Of a DNA stretch of 64,000 nucleotides, positions 18,698 to 27,592 are shown piece after piece (within the stretch, counting starts at the first letter, position 1; every line of letters starts with the position of its first letter). Location: positions 62,001 to 126,000 of the forward strand of contig NZ_JACJSG010000015.1 of the NCBI RefSeq assembly GCF_014697625.1, in the 5' to 3' direction. This DNA comes from Anabaena azotica FACHB-119. GTDB taxonomy: Bacteria; Cyanobacteriota; Cyanobacteriia; Cyanobacteriales; Nostocaceae. The position numbers were made by a program, and so were the translations under genes. The notes under the pieces are model-generated. The model was not told the DNA's origin. It was given only the letters and a program-made list of their open reading frames with translations, and searched no databases.

Positions 18698-19648
18698 TTA
18701 AGTTGTGGTTTGCTGACGTAACTGTGGTTTGAGTAGTCTGATTAACCACTCTCTAAGACGAATGGCAAAATAAGGATTATAATTACATATAAAGCGAAAT
18801 ATAACACTTAAATTGTTGGGAGATTTACTGTAAACAGCAGTAGCTAAATGCAAACAGTTATCAGCATTTTCCCAATCTAAATAAGCAGCAGAAACTCCAG
18901 CGATCGCCCACAGCCTCTGAGCAATTTCCTGTGCATATCTTCCTGAAAGGGAAGCCGCTACTTTCCGCATCACATGATATTGCGCTTTTGCACATTTAAT
19001 CTGATTGGCAGAGGACATGGAATTGGGGCGATAATAGTTGATAATTGTTATGGTTGGTTCAGCAGCAAATTTTAAACCTGCGATCGCCAGCCGACAATGG
19101 AATGCTACATCTTCGTTGTAAAGCACTAATGGATCAGTGTCATAACCACCAGCTTGTAGATAAGCTGAACGACGATACAAGCCGCAAAAAGGGTTAATTT
19201 GCTCTCGAATTGCGTAGGCGATCGCATCACGTCGTAATTCAGCATCATCAAAATAGCGAATACTAATTAATTCCCCAGTATCATCATGTCGCCATTCATA
19301 ATTGAATAAAACAACATCTGGAGCGTTATCCAAAACCATCCATTTGTAAGCTTGCTCTACAAAATTTGGATATAAAGCATCATCTGCATCATGAAAATGA
19401 ATCCACTCACAAGTTGTTTGCTCTGCTAAGGCATTTTTCCCATGAGAACAGCCACGATTTATCTCACCTCTAATTACCTTGGCTCCAAACTCTACAGCGA
19501 TTTTTCCTGTGTCATCTGTGCTACAATCGTCGTAAACCAATATCTCATCAAATGGTATTGTTTGAGCCAAAGCAGACTGAAGTAATCTTGGTAAATAAGC
19601 CGCCGCATTGTATGCAGGAATACACAGGGCTAAAGAAGGATGACTCAT
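18698..19648 (-). CDS. Family 2 glycosyltransferase
   Basis: The 316-residue product starts with SLALCIPAYNAAAYLPRLL. It has VYDDCSTDD at 38-46, DADD at 87-90, and YNEDVAFHCRLAIAG, the ED-containing segment near the GT2 catalytic base. The ATG overlaps the stop of the upstream GT4 gene by four bases (ATGA), so the two are likely translationally coupled. The C-terminal 80 residues hold a hydrophobic and basic stretch that may lie on the membrane. Confidence 0.92.
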   Translation of the reverse strand: MSHPSLALCIPAYNAAAYLPRLLQSALAQTIPFDEILVYDDCSTDDTGKIAVEFGAKVIRGEINRGCSHGKNALAEQTTCEWIHFHDADDALYPNFVEQAYKWMVLDNAPDVVLFNYEWRHDDTGELISIRYFDDAELRRDAIAYAIREQINPFCGLYRRSAYLQAGGYDTDPLVLYNEDVAFHCRLAIAGLKFAAEPTITIINYYRPNSMSSANQIKCAKAQYHVMRKVAASLSGRYAQEIAQRLWAIAGVSAAYLDWENADNCLHLATAVYSKSPNNLSVIFRFICNYNPYFAIRLREWLIRLLKPQLRQQTTT

Positions 19649-20979
19649 AGCGATCGTTTCCCAAATTTTTTCAGACTACGTTCTAGTAAATAGTTTGCTA
19701 ACTCTCGTAAGGGTAAGCGGTCTAAAAACCCTAAAGGTTTGTCTAAAGGTTTTTGAGGAGAAACAGCATCAATTAACCAAGAGTTAGGAGCAATTGAATA
19801 TCTGCCATGATTAACCAGTTTTTCATAAACCTCAAGTCTTTTTTGAGCAATAAATTGAGGATTAAGGCGAGTTTTTATAGTCTCTTGAGCAACTTTGCCA
19901 ACTTCTTCTCGCTTTGCTTGACTCCAACTTAGTAAAGTATCCAAACTATTTGCTAAACTTTGGGCATGGCCTGCTAAAAAAGTTAGCCCATTAACTTCAT
20001 TTGTAATTAAATCTGCTGCTCCAGCACCTTGAGAACACAATACAACTTTTCCTTGAGCCATTCCTTCTACACAGGTGTAGTTAAACACATCCCAAATAGA
20101 AGGTACAAGTATGAAGTTTGCCTTTGCTTGCAGTTGGCAAGTTTCTTCTGGTGAAAAAGTGCCAAGTGGCTGTACCTTATTTCCCCAAATATCAGGATAA
20201 GTCTGCTTAAGATAACCAGCCATCGAAGTGTTGAAATCACGATAAGTTGTATCACGACCAACCCATTCTATTATTGGTGCTTTTTCTCCTAACAATTGCA
20301 AAGCTTCACAAAGAATTGTTGTACCTTTCCAGTATTGAACCCGTCCTACGACTAAACCATGAGAGGATTTTTCTGATGCTTGAATATCAGATATAAACGG
20401 CATAGCCGGAGGAATATTGTTAACATCTCTCCCAGTCAGTTTTTTCCAAGCTTGAGCATTAGAATGGCTGTAGGTCTGTAACTCATCTGCAACTGAGAGC
20501 AGAGTTAATTCTAATAAGCGAACTAAATTACCTTGCAGTTGACTATCAACTTGGGGGTCGTGAAAATCTATTTGACCAATGCTGGCGTGCAGTTGCACAA
20601 CCGTAGGAGGACTTTCCGGTGAGATCATCCAAGGTGCAAACAGCATACCCCAATCTGTTGTTTCTACCAAGTCGTAACCTCGACCTCCATTTACCTGTTC
20701 CCAAGCAGTCCAAGCTGCTGCTAGGTGACGTTGAAATTCGGGAATGGCTTGGTAGCGGTTAAATTTCGCTAGGTTAGAAGCAACTACATTAGAGTCTAAG
20801 AACTCAACAGTCACACCATCTAATTCATAACTTGGTTGCTTACTAGTAAACGCACTACCAACCAAAACATGAATCTGATGCCCTTGTTTAGATAGTTCTG
20901 GTAAAATGTGACGATAAAAAGTAGATATTCCTCCTGCTGAATATGGTGGATATTCGGGAATTATAAATAATAATCTCAT
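19645..20979 (-). CDS. Family 4 glycosyltransferase
   Basis: The 444-residue protein has a classic GT4 N-terminus: LLFIIPEYPPYSAGGISTFYRHILPEL, acceptor loop GG at 18-19. The donor domain has LVVGRVQYWKGTTIL and WDVFNYTCVEGMAQGKVVLCS. The first glutamate of the usual E-x7-E pair is replaced (D-V-F-N), while the second (VEGMA) is kept. A 40-residue C-terminal extension is basic and may contact the membrane. It is coupled by overlap to the GT2 gene downstream. Confidence 0.88.
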   Translation of the reverse strand: MRLLFIIPEYPPYSAGGISTFYRHILPELSKQGHQIHVLVGSAFTSKQPSYELDGVTVEFLDSNVVASNLAKFNRYQAIPEFQRHLAAAWTAWEQVNGGRGYDLVETTDWGMLFAPWMISPESPPTVVQLHASIGQIDFHDPQVDSQLQGNLVRLLELTLLSVADELQTYSHSNAQAWKKLTGRDVNNIPPAMPFISDIQASEKSSHGLVVGRVQYWKGTTILCEALQLLGEKAPIIEWVGRDTTYRDFNTSMAGYLKQTYPDIWGNKVQPLGTFSPEETCQLQAKANFILVPSIWDVFNYTCVEGMAQGKVVLCSQGAGAADLITNEVNGLTFLAGHAQSLANSLDTLLSWSQAKREEVGKVAQETIKTRLNPQFIAQKRLEVYEKLVNHGRYSIAPNSWLIDAVSPQKPLDKPLGFLDRLPLRELANYLLERSLKKFGKRSL

Positions 20980-21009
20980 ATTAATATTATCAACAATTAG
21001 CTTAGTTTA

Positions 21010-22191
21010 TTAATGAATTAATCCACAACTTTGTAATAGTGAACTAAGCTCTTGTACATCAACATAATGATCATGTGTTGATTGTAAAGATTTTGAATAG
21101 GTTTTTGCTGTTAGGCATTGATAATTTAAAGATAATAACTCAGCTAAACGCTGAAAGCATTTTTCTATATAGGTATCTGGCATAAACTCTATGACCAAAG
21201 TGCCTTTTGGACAAAAAACTATATTGGTCAATGCAGCACCATGTGGTGCAACTATTATCTTGGCACTGGCAAATAGTTCTGCTTGTTCCTTAATAGTCAG
21301 TCCTTCTATTGCTAAACTTTCAAAACCATATTTTGCCAGTTCTTGCAAAACTTCTTGTTCATTAATTACTCTCCGAGTCAAAGCATCTGTACGTGTAATG
21401 TATAAATATCTATAAGGCTGAATATAATTAGGCTCATCTAAAAAAATAGAACGTAGAAAATTACATGAGCGAAGAGTCGCGTAATGTATTTTCCCTGGGA
21501 GTGAAGGAACAACTAGACTCTCAGCTTGTAGATGAGTATTAAATTGGGGTTGAATTATTCTTTCTTCAGGTATACCTAATGCTTCTATACACTCTCTTTG
21601 AAAACTTTTTTCACAATTGATGAAATATTTATCAACTATAATGCCTGAGCTTTTAAGTAAATCAAAACGAGGCATTATATCTAACATCCAATGAAAATAT
21701 CTTTGATGTGCTGTGGAACTGATAACAGCCAGAGTTCCAGAAACCTTTTCTACTGATGGAAAATAGAGGTCAAACATCACTGGGTGTTCTGAAGCTTCTC
21801 CTCCCAGTTTGATAGAAACATCACCTACCAGCCTATGGTCAGGAGAAATTACGATTCCATAGTCATATAATACTCTTCCATTGGGAATGACAGACACAAA
21901 AGTTTCTGGAGAAAGAAACTTTTGTTTAGATGCAGTTTTGTTGAGATGACTGCTTTGATAGCTGGGAAAGTCTATAGATTTTTCTTTCTCTAAAAGAATG
22001 TATTCTCCATCAATATTATTGATTAAATCTTTAGTGTAAAGGTAATATCCACGTAATGGTGAACGGTAACTGATGAAGGGAAACAAGAAGTAGCTGATGA
22101 ATCTTAACCAGGTATAATGGAGTATTTGCAGCTTATTCTTTATGATTGGTCTGACTGTTTTAGGCAGTAGTTTTACAAAAAAGGAATACAT
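21010..22191 (-). CDS. Family 61-like (DUF563) glycosyltransferase
   Basis: The 393-residue product has the hallmarks of the GT61/DUF563 family: HRYFHWMLDIMPRFDLLKSSG near the middle, YLYITRTDALTRRVINEQEVL, and the C-terminal IIVAPHGAALTNIVFCPKGTLVIEF. Bacterial members occur in capsule and exopolysaccharide clusters and are thought to transfer sugars such as xylose or GlcNAc; the substrate here is unknown. It lies between a GT4 and a GT8-like gene with gaps of about 25-30 bases, as part of the same transcription unit. Confidence 0.85.
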   Translation of the reverse strand: MYSFFVKLLPKTVRPIIKNKLQILHYTWLRFISYFLFPFISYRSPLRGYYLYTKDLINNIDGEYILLEKEKSIDFPSYQSSHLNKTASKQKFLSPETFVSVIPNGRVLYDYGIVISPDHRLVGDVSIKLGGEASEHPVMFDLYFPSVEKVSGTLAVISSTAHQRYFHWMLDIMPRFDLLKSSGIIVDKYFINCEKSFQRECIEALGIPEERIIQPQFNTHLQAESLVVPSLPGKIHYATLRSCNFLRSIFLDEPNYIQPYRYLYITRTDALTRRVINEQEVLQELAKYGFESLAIEGLTIKEQAELFASAKIIVAPHGAALTNIVFCPKGTLVIEFMPDTYIEKCFQRLAELLSLNYQCLTAKTYSKSLQSTHDHYVDVQELSSLLQSCGLIH

Positions 22192-22216
22192 TTTTTATTA
22201 TATATTGTCTGATATT

Positions 22217-23179
22217 TTAATTAAAATTATAAAACCAGCGATGCCATTCTTGACTCATATACTTACATTTCATCAGAGGATGTACATAATGAGATAAGAT
22301 TAAATTTTCGGGAAAATCATCATCAAATGCCACATAATAACTATCAGGCAACCCTACGACATTTTCTAGTTGTTGAGCAAAGAGTAATGAATATAGAGTT
22401 TGCTCAATATGTTTAGGGTTAAACTGATTAGGTATTTTGAGCAACTTTTCTGTCCAAATCTCAACTTGATCCCAATCGATGTTGATTTTACCTAGATAAA
22501 TAATCCCTCCGTTTAAATGCTGTGATGTTTCTATGCCTAGAGTTTCATAAATTATGGAAGCTTTACAAATTAACCCTAAATCATTTGGCATTTTATTTTG
22601 CTTCATGAAGAAAGGGGTTTTATTTTGATAATACTCGATTAATTCTTGGGGATATTGCCAAAATATCATATCGCTATCTAAATAAATGCTTCCTGGTGAA
22701 ACCAAGTTATTATCTATAAATTTTCGCATAAAAATACATTTATCTCTTGCCTTTCTTAAGGCTGGATAAACATCTCTTGACAATGAATTATTAACAATAT
22801 CTTCGGCTTGTTGTGTAGATATTATAGAAGCATTTGGTAATAGCTTTTTTAGCAAATCAGTTATTTCCTGACCGAGAGTGCCATCGTCATAGATAGTGAA
22901 AGATGGAATATGCTTAATGACTTTGACCAAAGATAAGGCACATAATACAGTTTGATGCCAATGTTTTTTTCCTGTGAGAAAGGTGATACTTATATCTATG
23001 AAAGGAAATTGTAAAGGTTCCAATAGTAGCAATTTATTTTTTAGTTGTTCTTCCCCACGGTTGGCTAAAAGTAAATTGTAATTATATACAAGCTCTGCCT
23101 TTGGTTTGTAAAAACTTTGATATAAAATTCTTCCTAATTTAATTCTCTTCAAGCTGTGACGCACTATGTTTATATTCAT
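22217..23179 (-). CDS. Putative GT-A fold nucleotide-sugar transferase (GT8-like)
   Basis: The 320-residue product has the pieces of a GT8-like fold: FTIYDDGTLGQEI in the first half, SIYLDSDMIFW with a DxD metal site, and HLNGGIIYLGKI, which matches the conserved N-G-G strand of glycogenin-type enzymes. The C-terminus ends in basic and aromatic residues. It is likely a cytoplasmic transferase acting on the repeat unit. Similarity is judged from motifs only, so the family call is moderate, and other divergent GT-A families are possible. Confidence 0.65.
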   Translation of the reverse strand: MNINIVRHSLKRIKLGRILYQSFYKPKAELVYNYNLLLANRGEEQLKNKLLLLEPLQFPFIDISITFLTGKKHWHQTVLCALSLVKVIKHIPSFTIYDDGTLGQEITDLLKKLLPNASIISTQQAEDIVNNSLSRDVYPALRKARDKCIFMRKFIDNNLVSPGSIYLDSDMIFWQYPQELIEYYQNKTPFFMKQNKMPNDLGLICKASIIYETLGIETSQHLNGGIIYLGKINIDWDQVEIWTEKLLKIPNQFNPKHIEQTLYSLLFAQQLENVVGLPDSYYVAFDDDFPENLILSHYVHPLMKCKYMSQEWHRWFYNFN

Positions 23180-23313
23180 TTTCTTTTTTATCTAGGATAA
23201 TAATTGTATTACTTACAGCATTAGCAACATAGATTAGGACAATGAGAAATCACAAAATCCTTATATTAAGCAAGGTTCCTCTATCAATCCCCTGCTATAC
23301 TGATAACGAGATA

Positions 23314-24945
23314 TTAACTTTTCAATTTTTGATAATATGAATAAAGCCAACTAGGTAATAACAAACTGAGACGATTGTTAAAACCATACTTTTTGGCTAG
23401 TTGCCACCAGTGGTAGAGCCGTTGAGTAAATGGCATGGATGTTAGATAAGGTTGAATAGCCAAATCTAAATCGAATTTCCAACCATGAACCTGGGGTAAA
23501 AATAGATCAGGCTCACCCAAAAACATTTGATCCTTAAGAGGCGATCGCTCACTTAACCGAGGTATTATAGTAGCTTGTGCGTACAGATTTTCTAAAGCTA
23601 ATTGCCAATTTGCGGGCCAGTGTGTCTGTGCTATTTTATTTTTGGTTGCTTCCCCTAAAGAAAGTCGATATTCTTCATTTTCAATCAATTGCGTTAAGCA
23701 AGCTGTATACTCTTCAATATTCCCTACTCGAATGAGATTACCCGTTAAACCGGGCATATCAGCACCAAGAATTTCCGAAGCCTCAGAAGAGTAAGGATAA
23801 CGAGTAACTAAAGGTACACCATAGCTACCCGCTTCTAATAAAGAAGTAATAGAAACAAAGGGAAACGAATCAACATAAATATCAGCAGCTTGGTAATATA
23901 TAGCAGTGTTTTCAGTTTCCGCGATCGCTTTAATTCTACCTTGTGTTTGATTAATCGCTGTTGCCCAATCCTCCTGATTGTTTGCCCCCACCACTAACAA
24001 ATAAGCATTCTTGTATTTTTGTAAAATAGGCAGGTGTACATCTGCAAAGTTGATCCCGTTTACAGTTTTGCTGTATTTAATGGCTCTGGCGATTGAAAGC
24101 AGGACTATACTATTGTCTTCAATACCTAACTGCTGCTTGGCTTGGGAGCGAGAAAATTTTCTGTAAGTTGGTTCTACAATAGTTGGTAGAAGTACGTTAC
24201 GTTTTGCCTCAATACCCCGACGTTGCTGTGATAAACGCATCCCAGACTCGCGCAAATTCACAACTACATCGCTAATACCAGCACCTAACCAAAACAGGTG
24301 ATCAGCATGATCTACAAATAACACTGGTGGTGATTGTTCTTTATTAGCAAAGGCAATTATGGGAATTACATCTTGGTTATGTATGTGCAGGATAACTAAA
24401 TCTGCCTTTGTAGCAATTTCCCGTAGCTTTTTAGCTCTATCAACAATGCCATTAGCTAACCGATTCAAAATATATATTTTGCCTTCGCTCTCGTTTACAG
24501 AATCTTTTAAAATTTGTGGTATTTTGTTAAAATCTTGATTGGTCAAAGCAACTGAATGGTGACTTTCTTTATCCTGCTGAATCCAACGACAAAGCATTTT
24601 CGGAAGCCCACCAATAGACACCACAGATGTACAAACATGGAGTATTTTTCTGGGTTTTTGGGATGGAGATAAATTTTGAGTTTGATAACTACTTCTAATA
24701 GCTTTTTGCCCAATTGTTAAAAGTACTTGTTCAAGCTGAGAACTGACAAACAACCCACAAGGTTGAGCGCAAGCAAACCAAGCCGCTATCCCTGCATAAA
24801 CCGCAGCTTCGTCATACTTTCGCCTTTGAACTAAATTTTCTGCACGCGCAACTAAGTTCTGAAATACTTCAAAGTTTTGCGGAATGAGGCGAAGACTTTC
24901 TTCTCGCCACAGGCTGATGGTGTCTTGCAATGTCGTTTCCAACAT
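23314..24945 (-). CDS. Large GT4-like glycosyltransferase with helical N-terminal extension
   Basis: The 543-residue product is longer than typical GT4 proteins because of about 95 N-terminal residues that look helical and TPR-like (LVQRRKYDEAAVYAGIAAWFA). The GT-B part starts at RKILHVCTSVVSIGGLPKML with an acceptor loop. The donor half has IVLLSIARAIKYSKTVNG and FPFVSITSLLEAGSYGVPLVT, where the last glutamate of the donor motif is kept. The N-terminal region might bind a partner protein. A 134-base gap and a 477-base repeat-rich gap flank it. Confidence 0.78.
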   Translation of the reverse strand: MLETTLQDTISLWREESLRLIPQNFEVFQNLVARAENLVQRRKYDEAAVYAGIAAWFACAQPCGLFVSSQLEQVLLTIGQKAIRSSYQTQNLSPSQKPRKILHVCTSVVSIGGLPKMLCRWIQQDKESHHSVALTNQDFNKIPQILKDSVNESEGKIYILNRLANGIVDRAKKLREIATKADLVILHIHNQDVIPIIAFANKEQSPPVLFVDHADHLFWLGAGISDVVVNLRESGMRLSQQRRGIEAKRNVLLPTIVEPTYRKFSRSQAKQQLGIEDNSIVLLSIARAIKYSKTVNGINFADVHLPILQKYKNAYLLVVGANNQEDWATAINQTQGRIKAIAETENTAIYYQAADIYVDSFPFVSITSLLEAGSYGVPLVTRYPYSSEASEILGADMPGLTGNLIRVGNIEEYTACLTQLIENEEYRLSLGEATKNKIAQTHWPANWQLALENLYAQATIIPRLSERSPLKDQMFLGEPDLFLPQVHGWKFDLDLAIQPYLTSMPFTQRLYHWWQLAKKYGFNNRLSLLLPSWLYSYYQKLKS

Positions 24946-24985
24946 ATGAATTATCTATATTAAAGGATGATTCTTGTGAGTTATT

Positions 24986-25048
24986 AGGATGCGTCAATTT
25001 AAATATTTTTTTGGTGTACCCAGGGTTTCTCGTACTGACGCTACCTAC
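24986..25048. repeat. Palindromic repeat, family I (copy 1)
   Basis: AGGATGCGTC at the left and GACGCTACCTAC at the right flank CCCAGGGTTTCTCGTACT. The reverse complement matches the element at 57431-57496. Non-coding. Confidence 0.6.
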
Positions 25049-25093
25049 ATTTTGCTATCCCACAAGTAAGCAACGTCAGAAAGAGAATTAAAT

Positions 25094-25427
25094 AGGACTT
25101 ACGCAACTGTCATAACCAAACTAACTGTAGTGGCGTGGCAAGGCTAAAATAGTGCAATAAGTTTCCTCTCTAACCTCTGTGTCTCTGTGCCTCTGTGGTT
25201 AATTAATGCAACATTTTAAGCTTGCCACGCCAGTAGTAGCGTGACCGGACTAATTTTGTGCAATAAAAATAAATCTTGTGGTGTGGGCATCCTGCCCGCA
25301 CCGGACGGGCAAGATGCCCATCCCACAAGAAAAAAATAATGCCACATTTTAGCTTAGACAGTCCAGTAGGATGCGTCAGCCCCAATAATTTCCTACAAAT
25401 AAAGGGATTTTCCACATCTGACTCACC
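25094..25427. repeat. Family A repeat split by two nested palindromic repeats
   Basis: The outer pieces, AGGACTTACGCAACTGTCAT.. (25094-25130) and GATGCGTCAGCCCCAATAAT..CACCCTA (from 25369), are the two halves of one family A element like 59570-59667. Between them sit two back-to-back inverted repeats. One has GGCGTGGCAAGGCTAAAAT facing AAGCTTGCCACGCC, the other has GACCGGACTAATTTTGTGC facing AGCTTAGACAGTCC with an inner GGGCATCCTGCCCGC hairpin. The right end overlaps the stop codon of the aminotransferase gene at 25423. Confidence 0.7.
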
Positions 25428-26625
25428 CTAATATTGTGCTTTTCAAAAGCTCAATTACCCGATCCTGTTCTTGCTCGGTCATCTGATGAAACAGTGGCAA
25501 GATAATAGCACGTTCTTGAGCTTGTTCACTTTCGGTGAGACGCTGACACTTGCCTAACTCACAATTACAAGCATCGCTATCAACTCCACAAGACCAAGCT
25601 TCTATACTGTAAGCTGGTTCACGGTGAGCGCACATAATACCACGTCGGGTAGATACGCCAGCATCTAACATTGCCTGCATCACTTGCACTTGGTCGCATT
25701 TCTCTGGTAGCCGGACACAGAAGCTTTGCCAGTTACTTTTTGCCCATTGCGGTTCTGTGGGTAATTTCAATCCTGGTACATCTGCCAGCATTTGCTGATA
25801 ACGCTGTGCCAAGTAACGCCGACGTTCCACAATTTCCGGTAGGCGTTTGAGTTGTTCCCGTCCCACTGCTGCTTGAATATCAGTCATGCGGTAGTTGTAA
25901 CCCAACATGGGGTAAGACTCAAATATTACTTGCTTGGCTCCGTGACGCACGGTATCAGGAACGCTCATCCCATGTTGTCGCCAGAGACGGAACTGTTTGT
26001 CCCATTCTGGGTTGTTGGTAGTCAACATTCCCCCGTCGCCTGTGGAAATTACCTTGCGGGGGTGGAAAGAAAAACAAGCTATATCTCCGTGGGGTTTACC
26101 GATTTTTTCCCACTGTCCATCCCAGAGGATTTCACTAGCGATCGCACAAGCTGCGTCCTCAATTACTGGTAAATTGTGACTACGGGCAATAGACAAAATT
26201 ACCTTCAAATCACAAGGCATTCCCATTTGATGGACAATCAAAATGGCGCGAGTGCGTTCATTGATGACATCCTCAATTAACATCGGGTTGATGTTATATG
26301 TCTGTGGCTCAATATCCACAAACACCGGAATTGCCCCACAGTAGCGGATACTGTTAGCAGTGGCAATATAGGAATGGCTGACGGTAATTACTTCGTCCCC
26401 TGGTTGCACACCCACAGCTAACAGTGCCAAATGTAATGCCGTGGTACAATTGGACACAGCACAAGCATGGTTCGCCCCTACATAGGCAGCAAACTCTTGT
26501 TCAAACGCGGCAACTTCTGGTCCTTGTGTGACCCATCCCGCTAAGATTGGACGCTTTGCTGCTTCTGCCTCAGCTTCACCCATCCAGGGTTTAGCAATGG
26601 GGATAGTTTGTATTTTTTCAGACAT
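25423..26625 (-). CDS. DegT/DnrJ/EryC1 family PLP-dependent sugar aminotransferase
   Basis: The 400-residue length is normal for the family. [25 protein letters not shown] is the cofactor-phosphate region, and IEDAACAIAS carries the Asp that contacts the pyridine nitrogen. FSFHPRKVISTGDGGML holds the PLP-binding lysine near residue 190. It transfers an amino group from glutamate to a keto-sugar nucleotide. The start overlaps the epimerase gene by eight bases, and that gene in turn overlaps a formyltransferase. The trio looks like a pathway for a formylated amino sugar (inference). The last codon and stop lie in a repeat end. Confidence 0.92.
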   Translation of the reverse strand: MSEKIQTIPIAKPWMGEAEAEAAKRPILAGWVTQGPEVAAFEQEFAAYVGANHACAVSNCTTALHLALLAVGVQPGDEVITVSHSYIATANSIRYCGAIPVFVDIEPQTYNINPMLIEDVINERTRAILIVHQMGMPCDLKVILSIARSHNLPVIEDAACAIASEILWDGQWEKIGKPHGDIACFSFHPRKVISTGDGGMLTTNNPEWDKQFRLWRQHGMSVPDTVRHGAKQVIFESYPMLGYNYRMTDIQAAVGREQLKRLPEIVERRRYLAQRYQQMLADVPGLKLPTEPQWAKSNWQSFCVRLPEKCDQVQVMQAMLDAGVSTRRGIMCAHREPAYSIEAWSCGVDSDACNCELGKCQRLTESEQAQERAIILPLFHQMTEQEQDRVIELLKSTILG

Positions 26626-27592
26626 TGCTCGCTTCCTTTGTCAGCTTCTGTTCACGCCACCAACTCACTAACCGCTTCAATCCTTCTTCCAGGGATACCT
26701 GCGCCTCAAAACCCAATAATTCCTTCGCTTTGTCCACACTTGCTAATCGACGCTGCACTGGGTTGACTTTGCGTTCTGGGCCGTATTCTGGCTGTAAATC
26801 TGATCCCATCACCTTCGCCAAGCTGTAGGCTAAGTCATTCAGGCTACTTTCCGTACCACTGGCAACATTAAACACCTCATCGGTAACATCGGCTTTGGCA
26901 GCGAGAATATTGGCTCTAGCAATGTCTTCGATGTAGACAAAATCCATTGTCTGCTTACCATCGCCAAAAATTAATGGTGGTTGTCCGGCGGCGATGCGTT
27001 CCATCCACCGTATCAGTACTTCAGTATATACTCCGTAAATATCCATACGTGGGCCATATACATTAAAGTAGCGTAGCCCTACATAATCCAGCCCATACAT
27101 ATCATAAAAACTGCGTAATAAGCCTTCATTAAAGACCTTGGCTGCACCGTACAGGGTGCGGTTGTTGTAGGGATGATGGGATTCGTTGGTAGGGAAATCT
27201 TCCGCCATTCCATATATAGAAGCGGAAGAAGCAGCTACTACTTTTTTCACACCCGCGTTTACAGCCGCTTCTAAAACATTGAAAGTTCCATCAGCCAAAA
27301 CTTCCAAAGCTAAACGTGGCACTTCGGCACATTGGGTAATGCGAATAGCAGCTTGATGGAAGACGATATCCACGCCTTGCATGACTTCACCGAGCAGTTT
27401 TTGATCCCTGATATCACCTTCTACAACTACTAAAGGCCCATGCTCTTTTGCCCAAGCCAAATTTTTCATTTGTCCACGGGTGAAGTTATCCAAAATAATA
27501 ATTTCGGATACACCTTCTTGCACCAATAAGTCGGCAATATGGGAACCGACTAGACCTGCGCCACCTGTAATTAATACTCGTTTATTTTGCAT
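26618..27592 (-). CDS. NAD-dependent sugar epimerase/dehydratase (extended SDR)
   Basis: The 324-residue product has an N-terminal GGAGLVGSHIADLLV Rossmann loop. It has SSASIYG for the catalytic Ser/Thr, TLYGAAKVFNE with the Y-x3-K pair, and LRYFNVYGPRMD. Extended SDR enzymes of this type catalyse 4-epimerisation or 4,6-dehydration of UDP- or dTDP-sugars. The product could feed the aminotransferase encoded immediately downstream. The exact substrate cannot be told. It overlaps neighbours on both sides (11 and 8 bases), so it is co-translated with them. Confidence 0.92.
   Translation of the reverse strand: MQNKRVLITGGAGLVGSHIADLLVQEGVSEIIILDNFTRGQMKNLAWAKEHGPLVVVEGDIRDQKLLGEVMQGVDIVFHQAAIRITQCAEVPRLALEVLADGTFNVLEAAVNAGVKKVVAASSASIYGMAEDFPTNESHHPYNNRTLYGAAKVFNEGLLRSFYDMYGLDYVGLRYFNVYGPRMDIYGVYTEVLIRWMERIAAGQPPLIFGDGKQTMDFVYIEDIARANILAAKADVTDEVFNVASGTESSLNDLAYSLAKVMGSDLQPEYGPERKVNPVQRRLASVDKAKELLGFEAQVSLEEGLKRLVSWWREQKLTKEASNV

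Noticed and set aside
25203..25415. 70-residue reverse-strand open frame
   Set aside because: It is made of the nested palindromic repeats at 25131-25427.
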